Virus record (IMG/VR): IMGVR_UViG_3300020020_000045
Location: 1-50,701 of that record
DNA: 50,701 nucleotides
Direction: 5' to 3' (one strand)
From: a virus
Below, piece after piece: positions 13,184 to 22,017 of the stretch. The stretch's first letter is position 1, and each line of letters opens with the position of its first letter. The translations under genes and the position numbers were made by a program. The notes under the pieces were generated by a model that saw only the letters and a program-made list of their open reading frames with translations, did not search any database and was not told where the DNA came from.

Positions 13184-13400
13184 TTCAGAGAATAGAAAGA
13201 AGGAGGGATATAAAACTGTACGTTTAGACGAACATTGTACAAATTGTGGTTGTACACTCTCAGCAAAAACAGCCTGTCTATCCTGTGAATGTCCATTAGA
13301 AGAAAAGAAGTGGAATGCAGTTACTAGTCAAGAAGAATATGATAGAATCAAACAACTCATCGGAGAACAAGGAAGTAAAAATCAGGAAAGTGCCCATTGA
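13062..13400 (+). CDS. Zinc-ribbon protein conserved next to packaging genes
   Basis: Product of 112 residues from ATG 13062. N-terminus: EIAQFLEGWRNKLLPPKDLK, a Pro-rich amphipathic helix, then ERMEICRVCKFNSENRK, CTNCGCTLSAKTACLSCECP. Eight cysteines in CxxC or CxC pairs make at least one zinc site likely. I recall this architecture from other Bacteroidota phages, function unknown. It overlaps the IHF gene by 122 bases and the next gene at its 3' end. Next to IHF and terminase, a role in DNA packaging or in a nucleoprotein complex is plausible. Confidence 0.75.
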   Translation: MEIAQFLEGWRNKLLPPKDLKEMIEKVSKERMEICRVCKFNSENRKKEGYKTVRLDEHCTNCGCTLSAKTACLSCECPLEEKKWNAVTSQEEYDRIKQLIGEQGSKNQESAH

Positions 13401-13626
13401 GGCAGTTCTTTCTCTTTTAGGAAACCTCTATAATAATGGTGTAGACTTTGTTGACCTTCATGGAAGAATAGGAATAGATGAGGATGTATTAGGAATTTCG
13501 TTTTCAAAAGACTATATGGACCCAGAATATGCAGAAGGATTTGAGGACATGGATGGAGAAAACCTTTCAAATGATGAAATAAAAACAACAAAACTATCAG
13601 ATGATGATATAAATGCCTTATTATAA
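13339..13626 (+). CDS. Conserved hypothetical protein
   Basis: The frame opens at 13315, but the likely start is ATG 13339 (MIESNNSSENKEVKIRKVPI), which still overlaps the zinc-ribbon gene; the family start may be later. Core: IEAVLSLLGNLYNNGVDFVD followed by LHGRIGIDEDVLGISFSKDY, a D-x-H-G segment with acidic strands. The acidic C-terminus (DDDINALL) is typical of small phage partner proteins. Unknown role, packaging cluster. Confidence 0.7.
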   Translation: MIESNNSSENKEVKIRKVPIEAVLSLLGNLYNNGVDFVDLHGRIGIDEDVLGISFSKDYMDPEYAEGFEDMDGENLSNDEIKTTKLSDDDINALL

Positions 13627-13908
13627 ATGAAACCGAACAAACCAAATTATTATAATGAAATCCTTTCCTGTTTACAGGAACTAAAAACTTTATTCCCAGA
13701 CTATTCAATGGGAAAACACCTCTCCACAATCACCGATGAATACGGTGATATATGGGGCATATCAGACAAGGAGCTTTCTTACGCTTTAAAGAAATACAAA
13801 GCACAACTGGAAATGTATGTCCCTACACATGAAGAGGACATTGAAGATATTATAAAAGATGGAATGAACCTTTCAACCTCCTCATTAATACAACAGGACG
13901 AGGAATAA
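13627..13908 (+). CDS. Conserved hypothetical protein, 93 aa
   Basis: Begins directly after the preceding stop. Starts MKPNKPNYYNEILSCLQELK and continues FPDYSMGKHLSTITDEYGDI and WGISDKELSYALKKYKAQLE, a helical acidic protein without metal site. Its place just before TerL is typical of conserved crAss-like partner genes. No biochemical role known to me. Confidence 0.75.
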   Translation: MKPNKPNYYNEILSCLQELKTLFPDYSMGKHLSTITDEYGDIWGISDKELSYALKKYKAQLEMYVPTHEEDIEDIIKDGMNLSTSSLIQQDEE

Positions 13909-13930
13909 AAAACATTAAATTAACTACATA

Positions 13931-14239
13931 ATGGCAAAGCAAAAGGCTCTTTTAATAGAATATGAATTGGATTTCCTTGAAAAACAACTTCAGGAATTAA
14001 AAAAATATATAGAGGCCAACCCTCTTTCTGAACTTAAGGACAGAATGGCCTATAAGGAAACTAAAGGAGGAGGTGTAATTCCTATTTGTGTAGCTAATAA
14101 AGAAACACAAAGAAAAGACCTATCTCAGGCTCTTAAAGATTATGCTGAAATCTTAAGAACAGTGGATATGATGAGAGAGAAAGAAGATGCTAAGAAAGAA
14201 GCAAGGGGTTCAGCAACAGTTCCTCATAGAATGCAGTAA
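13931..14239 (+). CDS. Small coiled-coil protein, candidate small terminase
   Basis: Product of 102 residues; ends in a TAATG overlap with TerL, so translation is coupled. Starts MAKQKALLIEYELDFLEKQL and is mainly helical with heptad-like spacing; the middle (DRMAYKETKGGGVIPICVAN) is a short beta-turn. Basic Ala-rich end. Position and size fit TerS, but TerS is very diverse and no DNA-binding HTH is obvious. Alternatively a chaperone for TerL. Confidence 0.55.
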   Translation: MAKQKALLIEYELDFLEKQLQELKKYIEANPLSELKDRMAYKETKGGGVIPICVANKETQRKDLSQALKDYAEILRTVDMMREKEDAKKEARGSATVPHRMQ

Positions 14240-17200
14240 TGGAAATTAAAACTACAGAATTTTTCAGGAATATGAAGAAACTTCCTCCCATTGGGAGTGA
14301 GGAGTTTAATCAACTTGTTAAATGGGAAGAACAGAAGATTAAAGGAGGTGTGACAGTAAATGGGGTATTTATTCCACCCTGGCTTTATTGGCACCTCAAT
14401 CATTGGAAGATTCGTGTAGATGCTACAGATGAATATGGTAATGAAATAAGAATAGAAGACTACCCACAATTACGTGATAATGAATGGATAAGAGCAGAAG
14501 CTCTTGAGAGATGTAGAGTTGAGAAACTTGGCTACATGGAAATAGGTGGGAGACAAGGCGGCAAAGAATTAGCTGATTATGAGCTTCTTATAAAAGATAA
14601 TGAAGTAACCTCTATTGGGAAAGCTAAAGTGGGGGATAGTATATATTCAAAAAGTGGGAAATTAACAACGATAACAGGTGTTTTTCCACAAGGAATAAAA
14701 CCCATTTATAGAATGTACTTAATAGATGGTCGAACTATAGATTGTGGGTTGAATCATTTATGGGAAGTTTATGATTGTAAAAATGTTAGGTTGATAAAAA
14801 CAACAAAGCAATTAATAGACTCTTCTCTGTCTTTTAAACATAAAAGATCTGGTAGTTCTTATAAATATGCATTACCTAACACTGAAGAGGTACAGTTTTC
14901 CAAAAAAGAACTACCTATTCCACCATATGTTTTAGGAGCTTTACTTGGAGATGGTTGTACAACAAAAGGCACTAATACTATAAATTGTTTAGATTTAGAA
15001 ATTATAGAACAATTTAAACTATTGTTATTTGATTACGAAATAAAACAAAATCCTTATACAGATAAATCTGGTAAGAAGTATTTATGTAATCATACAATAG
15101 TTTATAAAGGTACAGTAAAAAGCTTTCATAATGAAAATCCTTTAAATCAAAGTTTAAAACAATTAAGTTTAAAGTGTAAAGCTCCTTTAAAATTTATTCC
15201 AGAAATATACAAATACTCCTCAATTGAGGATAGGTATGAACTTATTAGAGGATTATTGGACACAGATGGTTCTATAAATGAAAAAGGTAGTATAGAAATA
15301 AAATTGAGTTCAAAACAGCTTATTAATGACATTGCTTGGGTACTCAGAAGTTTAGGTATACAATGTAGACAAGGTACTCTAGATACAATAGGTAAAATAC
15401 AGGTATTACCTAATAATCATGAATTTATATCAGATCATTTATATTACAGATTATATATAAAAACAGATAAACCTATTTTTAAATTAAAAAGAAAATTAGG
15501 TAGAATAAAACTTAGAAAAAGAAGAAATATAACTTCTATAACAAAAATAGAATATTTATATGATTATCCAGCAACCTGTATAACTGTAGATAGTCCAGAT
15601 CATTTATTTTTGACAAAAGATTTTATAGTTACTCATAATTCAGAAATGGAGGCTTCTTATTTTGGTATGAATGCAATCACTTTTAAGCTAACACAGAACA
15701 TTATAGTTTGTGGTAATGACTATGATTTGTCCCTTTTAAAAGATAAGGTTGATTTTGGACTAAAGAATATATGGGAGGGACTTAACATTCCTCGTTTAGA
15801 TAAGACATGGAAATCTAACCAAATACGTTTAGGGTATAAGAAACCAAATGGAGATGACGATATTTGGTCTTATATAGTTATCCGTAATGCCAAAGATGGA
15901 CATAATACAGAGGTGGCAGCAGGTACAACAGCTAAGTCTTTTATAATGGATGAGGTTGGAAAGTATGCATTTGCACAGGTATTTGAAGCAGGGGTTCCTG
16001 CAATGAAAGGAGAAAATGGTTTTAGAGCTGTTCCTATTCTTGTTGGTACAGGTGGTAGCTTTGACAATGGAAAGGATGCAGAAAACTTCTTCCACAACCC
16101 TAGAGCCAACAACTTCCTTGCATTTAAAAATGAAGCAACAGAAAAAGAAACTTGCTTATTCCTCTCTGGTTTATATAGACAGGATAGTAAGGAATTCAAG
16201 ACATTAGACAGATTTTTAATAGAAGATTTAGGAAGAGAACTACAAGGAGATGTTTCTGAACTTAAGAAAATAACAATTAAGGTTACTAATAAAGAAAAAG
16301 CTAAAGATAAAATAGAAGCAGAAAGAGAAGCTGCTAAAAAGAGTCCTGATCGTACTGTATATTTAAAGAAGGTGATGTACTATCCCCTAACTACAGACGA
16401 ATGTTTCCTTTCAGATTCAGATAACATATTTGATGTAGAAGCTGCTAAAAGGCAGAAGATGAGAATTATAACACAAGAAAGAACAGGAGTTCCTATTGTG
16501 TTATATGCAGATGAGGATGGTATTAAGCATGAATTTACAGATAAGCTTCCTATTACAAATTTCCCTTTACGTCCTGTAGATTCAAAAGATGCCCCTGTAA
16601 TCATATATGAATTCCCTGTAGATAATGTTCCATATGGGCTATATGTTGCAGGAGTTGACCCATACAGACAGGGAAAGTCTGAATACTCTTCATCTTTAGG
16701 AAGTGTATACATTTATAAAAGAATGCACTCCTTAACAGGAGAGAAGTATCAAGACATGTTTGTTGCCTCTTATGTAGCACGTCCTGATAAGAAGGATAAA
16801 TGGGAAGAACAAGCAAGACTTCTAATTAAATTCTACAACGCACGTACTCTATGTGAAAATGATGACATTTCATTCATAGAATATATGAAGGCTAAAGGGG
16901 ATGCTCATTATTTAGAGAAGCAGCCTGATTGGTTAAGAGAGATAGTTCCTAATACAACAGTGGCCCGTGAATACGGTGTTCATAGGAGTGCTGACAAAAT
17001 CGTTGATTTCCTACACAATTGTTTAAAACGTTACCTTGAAGAGGAATTGGTTGTAGAAAAGGACGAACAAGGAAATATTACAAGACAGGTTGTGGGGATA
17101 CATAGAATCCTTGACCCTGTCTTATTAGAGGAAATTATACAATATAACGATAAAGAGGGGAATTATGATCGTGTTGTAGCAGCCGAACTAGCTTTAGCAC

Positions 17201-17352
17201 AAGCTTATAAAATGGACCCTATTTTTGGTAAGGTTGGTGGAGATGGAGATTCCAGAACACAAGCTTTACATAAGAAGAATAAGAAAAAACCTGCATTATT
17301 TGGAGAATCCAAAGGAATGTTTAGAACTAAGAAAAGAAAACTTTTTACATAA
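14239..17352 (+). CDS. terL: Terminase large subunit precursor with intein
   Basis: The precursor has 1037 residues, of which 110-467 are an intein, leaving 679 for the mature ATPase-nuclease. The P-loop (Walker A) GGRQGGK-S is split exactly between Lys109 and Ser468, so unspliced TerL cannot bind ATP properly. Walker B is FIMDEVGK. A later VAGVDPYRQGKSEYSSSLGS with acidic residues fits the RuvC-like nuclease. TerL pumps DNA through the portal and cuts it. The overlap with the upstream gene (TAATG) and the portal start overlapping its stop (TAATG) indicate one operon. Intein details are in a separate entry. Confidence 0.95.
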   Translation: MEIKTTEFFRNMKKLPPIGSEEFNQLVKWEEQKIKGGVTVNGVFIPPWLYWHLNHWKIRVDATDEYGNEIRIEDYPQLRDNEWIRAEALERCRVEKLGYMEIGGRQGGKELADYELLIKDNEVTSIGKAKVGDSIYSKSGKLTTITGVFPQGIKPIYRMYLIDGRTIDCGLNHLWEVYDCKNVRLIKTTKQLIDSSLSFKHKRSGSSYKYALPNTEEVQFSKKELPIPPYVLGALLGDGCTTKGTNTINCLDLEIIEQFKLLLFDYEIKQNPYTDKSGKKYLCNHTIVYKGTVKSFHNENPLNQSLKQLSLKCKAPLKFIPEIYKYSSIEDRYELIRGLLDTDGSINEKGSIEIKLSSKQLINDIAWVLRSLGIQCRQGTLDTIGKIQVLPNNHEFISDHLYYRLYIKTDKPIFKLKRKLGRIKLRKRRNITSITKIEYLYDYPATCITVDSPDHLFLTKDFIVTHNSEMEASYFGMNAITFKLTQNIIVCGNDYDLSLLKDKVDFGLKNIWEGLNIPRLDKTWKSNQIRLGYKKPNGDDDIWSYIVIRNAKDGHNTEVAAGTTAKSFIMDEVGKYAFAQVFEAGVPAMKGENGFRAVPILVGTGGSFDNGKDAENFFHNPRANNFLAFKNEATEKETCLFLSGLYRQDSKEFKTLDRFLIEDLGRELQGDVSELKKITIKVTNKEKAKDKIEAEREAAKKSPDRTVYLKKVMYYPLTTDECFLSDSDNIFDVEAAKRQKMRIITQERTGVPIVLYADEDGIKHEFTDKLPITNFPLRPVDSKDAPVIIYEFPVDNVPYGLYVAGVDPYRQGKSEYSSSLGSVYIYKRMHSLTGEKYQDMFVASYVARPDKKDKWEEQARLLIKFYNARTLCENDDISFIEYMKAKGDAHYLEKQPDWLREIVPNTTVAREYGVHRSADKIVDFLHNCLKRYLEEELVVEKDEQGNITRQVVGIHRILDPVLLEEIIQYNDKEGNYDRVVAAELALAQAYKMDPIFGKVGGDGDSRTQALHKKNKKKPALFGESKGMFRTKKRKLFT
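14566..15639 (+). mobile_element. Intein with LAGLIDADG endonuclease, probable class 3
   Basis: The 358-residue insert begins E-LADYELLIKDNE and ends FIVTHN before extein Ser468. The endonuclease has both dodecapeptides: VLGALLGDG (near residues 231-239) and LIRGLLDTDGS (335-345). The splicing domain has HLWEV (His173, Trp175), TCITV (Cys447), DSPDHLF (His455) and THN (Thr465, Asn467). The first residue is Glu, not Cys or Ser. A non-nucleophilic first residue together with Trp in block B, Cys in block F and Thr in block G is the signature of class 3 inteins, where the block F cysteine starts splicing. The class call is an inference from these positions. Confidence 0.85.
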
Positions 17353-19949
17353 TGGCAATTATTAGATATACAAGAAATGATAATGTCAAGGCAGCTTATT
17401 TGAATATATTTCCTGATCAGTTTAAAACTGAAAAGGAAAAACAATCAGATGAGTGGATCAAAGACACTATGGATTACTTTGCAAACAAAGCATATGCTGA
17501 ATATAAGAAAAACAGAGAGACATTTGTAAAGAATTATGACCTTGTAAAAGGAATACTAAGATCTGAGGATTTTTATATAGAACCAGAGGTAAAGAGCTTT
17601 ACCGAAATGTTAACTGCTTCTTTAGACCTCCCTGCTTACGTAAAGCATTATTCTATTATGACAACTCCTATTAATGAAATTGTAGGAGAAATCACAAAAA
17701 GGCCAGATGGGTATAGAGTTAAGGCTTTTGATGACGATAGTCGTTCTGAAGAATTAGAATATAAGACACAAATTCTCCAAGATTTTATCCTTTCAAATGC
17801 TCGTACTAAAATACAAGAAAAACTTGCTATTGCTGGAGAAGAGGTTGAAGAAGAGGAACTTAATCAAATGACCTTTGATGAAGTTAAAGATGATATTGAC
17901 AGCTACACATCTACAGCAGAGAAGTGGGCAAATCACATTCTTACATGTACAAAAGTTGATTTTAATATTAAAGAAAAGAGCGAAGATGCAATGAGAGATA
18001 TGTGTATCTCTGCTAGGGAATACTATCATATATATGAAGATAACTCTAAAGTTGGTTATAATATATGCGTTGCCAATCCTAAGAATACATGGAAATTAAC
18101 AACTCCTGATAAGAAATATGTTTCAGATCCTACAGGTAGAGCGCAAGGTGCTTATGCTGCTGGTACTGTTGAAGTAATGGAATTGTCTGAAATAATCGAA
18201 AACGTTCCTAATATTAAAAAGGATGAGATAGACCACCTTAGAACCTCTCTTGAAGATTACGGTCTTATAAATGTAAGAGAATCTAACCTTGGCAATCCTA
18301 ATGTTACACCTGGTATAGACTCTATCACTTATGATACTTATGATCCTTTAGTTCTTCAAGAAAGAATGATCATTGAAAGTGAAATGAAAGAAAATAATGA
18401 CAGCTTAAAAGACTTTTTAGGCTTATCTTCTAATGTTTCAGCATTTGGTTATAAATATGTTGTTGTAAGAGCATATTGGCTTAGTAAGAAGAAAATAGCA
18501 AGAGTGACATATGTAGATGAAATTGGTAATGAACAATCTATTCTTGTAGACGAAAGTTACAAGTCTGGTACAATTCCTACACAAACTTCTATAGAATGGG
18601 GATGGATAAATCAATGGTATCAAGGAATGAAGATTGGTCCAGATATTTATCATGTTGAACCTTTCAAACTTCTGAATTATTGTCCTATTATAGGAATTGA
18701 CTATGAAATCAAGAATACAGAGGCTAAAAGCCTTGTAGATATGATGAAGCCTTTTCAGGTGATATATAATGTTTGTATGAACCAATTATATAGACTTCTT
18801 GAAAAAGAAATAGGTAATGTTGGAGTTGTTAATATCAGAAGGGTTCCTAGAGTGAAAGATGGAGATGCTCAAGATGATATTGATGTTTGGGAATTAGAGG
18901 CTAGAGAAAAGGGTATTATGTTTGATGATGATAGTCCAGAGAATACAAAAGCTCCAGTATCTAATCAAACAGTGGCTCGTAATCTTGACCTCACAAGAAG
19001 TAATGAAATACAGAGTAGGTATAATCTGGCTGTACAAATGAAAAATGAATGTTGGGAACTAATAGGTATGTCCAAACAACGTCTTGGAAGTACTTCTCCC
19101 AGCGAATCTGCAACTGGTGTAAATGCTGCTATTACACAAAGCTACTCTCAAACAGAGCCTTTGTTCGTAGCTCACGAATATGTATTAGGGCAGCTATATC
19201 AAGCCATCATTGATGCATCTTTATATGTGGAGAGTCAGAAACCACTATCAACATTGTCTTATATAACATCACAAGGGGAATCAGCATTTGTACAAGTAAA
19301 TGGTACAGACCTGAAATTCAGGGATTTAAAAGTGTTTCCTACAAACCGTCCTGAAGACAAGAAGTTGTTTGAAGAAATTCGTCTATTGGCTCAACCTATG
19401 TTACAAAATGGAGGAACCTTCTATGACGTAATAGAGCTATATGCTACAGATTCTGTAAGGCAAATGAAGAAAGTGTTTAAATCTCTTAAAGAAAGACAAG
19501 AAGAACTTGAGAATTCTACATTGCAACAGAATCAACAGAAGATGGAGCAAGATGGACAAATTGCACAAGCTCAATTAGAACAACAACAATATGAGAAAGA
19601 ACAACAGTTGTTACATGATGACAAACAAAAAGAGCTTGATAGGATTAATAAAAAAGAAATCGCTATTATTCAGTCTCTTGGATTTGGTAAAGTGGAAGGG
19701 GAAGACTCAAATAATAACGAAATTTTTGATGTCTTAGAAAGTAGTAGATTCTCTGCTGAAAGACAGGATGCTGATAAAGCTCATAAACTAAAGCTTATAG
19801 AACTACAGAATAAGATGAAAGAATCTGCTAATAAGCAAAAAACAGAAGAGGAGAAAATTAAGCTTGCTAGGGATAATATGAAGAACGATCTTCAAATAGC
19901 CCGTATTAACGCTAAAAATAAAGCTAAACAGGCTAAAAAGAAAAAATAA
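17352..19949 (+). CDS. Portal protein
   Basis: Product of 865 residues directly after TerL (TAATG overlap). The middle carries a long mixed alpha/beta core with WGWINQWYQGMKIGPDIYHV, and SPSESATGVNAAITQS, typical of large phage portals of this group. Residues beyond about 700 form a long Gln/Lys/Glu-rich coiled coil (LQQNQQKMEQDGQIAQAQLE) and a very basic tail, likely inside the capsid. As the dodecameric vertex ring it holds TerL during packaging and the tail afterwards. The call is based on position, length and fold pattern. Confidence 0.85.
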   Translation: MAIIRYTRNDNVKAAYLNIFPDQFKTEKEKQSDEWIKDTMDYFANKAYAEYKKNRETFVKNYDLVKGILRSEDFYIEPEVKSFTEMLTASLDLPAYVKHYSIMTTPINEIVGEITKRPDGYRVKAFDDDSRSEELEYKTQILQDFILSNARTKIQEKLAIAGEEVEEEELNQMTFDEVKDDIDSYTSTAEKWANHILTCTKVDFNIKEKSEDAMRDMCISAREYYHIYEDNSKVGYNICVANPKNTWKLTTPDKKYVSDPTGRAQGAYAAGTVEVMELSEIIENVPNIKKDEIDHLRTSLEDYGLINVRESNLGNPNVTPGIDSITYDTYDPLVLQERMIIESEMKENNDSLKDFLGLSSNVSAFGYKYVVVRAYWLSKKKIARVTYVDEIGNEQSILVDESYKSGTIPTQTSIEWGWINQWYQGMKIGPDIYHVEPFKLLNYCPIIGIDYEIKNTEAKSLVDMMKPFQVIYNVCMNQLYRLLEKEIGNVGVVNIRRVPRVKDGDAQDDIDVWELEAREKGIMFDDDSPENTKAPVSNQTVARNLDLTRSNEIQSRYNLAVQMKNECWELIGMSKQRLGSTSPSESATGVNAAITQSYSQTEPLFVAHEYVLGQLYQAIIDASLYVESQKPLSTLSYITSQGESAFVQVNGTDLKFRDLKVFPTNRPEDKKLFEEIRLLAQPMLQNGGTFYDVIELYATDSVRQMKKVFKSLKERQEELENSTLQQNQQKMEQDGQIAQAQLEQQQYEKEQQLLHDDKQKELDRINKKEIAIIQSLGFGKVEGEDSNNNEIFDVLESSRFSAERQDADKAHKLKLIELQNKMKESANKQKTEEEKIKLARDNMKNDLQIARINAKNKAKQAKKKK

Positions 19950-19952
19950 CAA

Positions 19953-20675
19953 ATGGCTAAACCAGCAGAAAAACGCAACTTTAAGCTCGATCATAAGTTG
20001 AGCTTAAAGGTTGACGATTTGACATTTCAATTACACAACTATGACCTCGATTTGAAGTCCAATCATATATATTTATTTGGTGTGGATAGAGGTTATGAAT
20101 CTGTTGTTGGTGATCAGGAACCTGGAATAGAACATATGATTGCTAGCAGGTTTATAAGAAATTTCAATCTTTGTATGAGGGTGAACCCAAATAAACCCAT
20201 TTTAATTCATATGAAGAGTAATGGAGGTTATTGGGAAGAAGGAATGGCTATCTTCGATACTATTAGAAGTTGCCCTTGGCCAGTTACAATTCTTAACTAT
20301 ACACATGCCCGCTCAATGACTTCTATAATATTTCAGGCAGCGAACAAGAAAGTAATGATGCCACATTCCCATTTCATGTTTCATGAGGGAGACTATTCAA
20401 TAGAAGGGACATATAAACAAGTAAGAGCTGCTGTGGCTTTTGATAAGAGCCGAGCTGAAATGCTCGATATTTATACAAAGTCAATGAAAGAACATGGAGT
20501 ATTCAAAGATAAGCCTGTAAAATATATCAAAGGATGGCTTACTTCCAACATGAATACCAAAGAAGATGTATTCTTAACTGCCCAAGATACAGTAAAATAT
20601 GGACTGGCAGATGAAGTATTTGATTACAATTGGAAAAACTTAACAGAATACACTCCAGAACAGATGGAACGATAA
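19953..20675 (+). CDS. ClpP-like prohead maturation protease
   Basis: Product of 240 residues. It matches the ClpP/S14 fold: SNGGYWEEGMAIFDTIRSCP (compare the G-G oxyanion segment followed by G-M-A-I-x-D-T) near residues 89-108, THARSMTSIIFQAAN with the probable catalytic Ser121, and HSHFMFHEGDYSI with catalytic His144. The acidic third member lies further on. Such enzymes in phages cleave scaffold and capsid precursors after assembly. Its place between portal and scaffold supports that. The start follows the portal stop by three bases. Family call strong. Confidence 0.85.
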   Translation: MAKPAEKRNFKLDHKLSLKVDDLTFQLHNYDLDLKSNHIYLFGVDRGYESVVGDQEPGIEHMIASRFIRNFNLCMRVNPNKPILIHMKSNGGYWEEGMAIFDTIRSCPWPVTILNYTHARSMTSIIFQAANKKVMMPHSHFMFHEGDYSIEGTYKQVRAAVAFDKSRAEMLDIYTKSMKEHGVFKDKPVKYIKGWLTSNMNTKEDVFLTAQDTVKYGLADEVFDYNWKNLTEYTPEQMER

Positions 20676-20810
20676 CCAAAATTATTAGAGGAGAGAAAAA
20701 TTTAATGCTATATTATCTTCAAAAACCAAGCAAAATGATAGATTTCTCTTCGTTATTAAATAATTCCTTCATACATTTGTATTAGAAAAACCAAAAATAA
20801 AGAACTACAT
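20676..20810 (+). promoter_or_regulatory. Intergenic region with promoter for the scaffold and capsid genes
   Basis: TACATTTG at 20772-20779 fits the -7 box TAnnTTTG. A weak TTCG lies 19 bases upstream. The expected start near 20785 gives a short A-rich leader (AAAAACCAAAAATAAAGA) to the ATG at 20811. It would allow extra transcription of scaffold and capsid genes. Confidence 0.55.
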
Positions 20811-21986
20811 ATGACCGATGTAAATGAAATAGCTCCCTCTTTCGGGAGTTTTAACATTCAAGATACTCAAGAAATGGCAGGAAATCAGCAATTATTAACA
20901 GATTTGCTTGGTCCTGATACAGCTTCTGCTTCTCCTGACGATATTGAAAAAATCGAAAAGAAGACGACAGTAACTAATTCTACTACAAAAAAACCTGTAG
21001 AAAAGAAAGAGGAAGTTAAAACTAAAACTCTAGAAGAAGACCTTTTAGGGGAAGAAGGAGAAGAAGAACCTGTAGAAAAGAAAGAAGAGGGAGAAGAAAC
21101 AGAAGTTAACACTTTTGAAGCTCTTTCCAAAGACCTATTCAAATTAGGGATTTTTTCTAAAGAAGAAGGAGAAGAAGACATTGAAATCAAGGATGAAGTT
21201 GATTTTGCTGAAAGATTCAAATATGAGAAGCTTAAAGGAGCTAATCAAGCAATTGAACAATTCATTGGAAGATTTGGTGAAGACTATCAAGACGCTTTCA
21301 AAGCAATCTACCAAAATGGTGTTTCTCCACAAGATTACTTCGGCACATTAAATAAAATTGAAAATTACGCAGAAATGGATATGACCGTTGAGGCCAATCA
21401 AGTAGCTGTCGTAAAACAAGCGTTAACAGAGCAAGGCCTTGAGCCTGAGGATGTTACCTCTGAAATAGAAAAAATTAAGCAATATGGAGATTTAGAGGAA
21501 AAATCTCAAAAATTCCATAAAGTGCTAATTAAAAAGGAAGCTGCAAAGCTTGAACAATTGGAAAAGGACAGTGAGAATAAACTTAGGCAACAATCCGCTG
21601 TTAAACAACAATATGTTACAAACGTCAATACTGTTCTTCAAAATAAGCTGAAAACAAAGGAATTTGACGGTATTCCTATTAACCCTAAACTTGCTGGTGA
21701 ACTACAAGATTTCCTAATCACTGAAAGGTACAAAACTCCTTCGGGAGAAACTCTAACAGAGTTTGACCGTGTAATCCTTGATTTGAAACGTCCTGAAAAT
21801 CATGAAAAGAAAGTGAAAGTAGGCCTTCTGTTAAAAATGTTAGAAACAGACCCAACTCTATCCTCAATTCAAAAAACAGGAATCACTAAGAAAGTAGATG
21901 CTTTATTTGGTGAAGTTGCAAGACAAGCAGGTAAAGGTACAGTAAAAAGTGACAAGGCTCCAGCAAAATCCTCATGGAACTTATAA
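20811..21986 (+). CDS. Putative scaffolding protein
   Basis: Product of 391 residues between the protease and the capsid protein. Residues 45-120 are extremely acidic and repetitive (KKEEVKTKTLEEDLLGEEGE, KKEEGEETEVN), then a helical region (ANQAIEQFIGRFGEDYQDAF) and a basic C-terminus (KSDKAPAKSSWNL), which in scaffolds often binds the capsid. The gene order protease-scaffold-capsid and this composition support the call. No sequence motif defines scaffolds, so the call is contextual. Confidence 0.75.
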   Translation: MTDVNEIAPSFGSFNIQDTQEMAGNQQLLTDLLGPDTASASPDDIEKIEKKTTVTNSTTKKPVEKKEEVKTKTLEEDLLGEEGEEEPVEKKEEGEETEVNTFEALSKDLFKLGIFSKEEGEEDIEIKDEVDFAERFKYEKLKGANQAIEQFIGRFGEDYQDAFKAIYQNGVSPQDYFGTLNKIENYAEMDMTVEANQVAVVKQALTEQGLEPEDVTSEIEKIKQYGDLEEKSQKFHKVLIKKEAAKLEQLEKDSENKLRQQSAVKQQYVTNVNTVLQNKLKTKEFDGIPINPKLAGELQDFLITERYKTPSGETLTEFDRVILDLKRPENHEKKVKVGLLLKMLETDPTLSSIQKTGITKKVDALFGEVARQAGKGTVKSDKAPAKSSWNL

Positions 21987-22017
21987 AAATTTAAATAAAT
22001 CTAAAAATTAATAACAA

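Noticed and set aside
14566-15639. Group I or II intron in TerL
   Set aside because: The insert is in frame, has intein block motifs and a His-Asn end; no intron core is needed.
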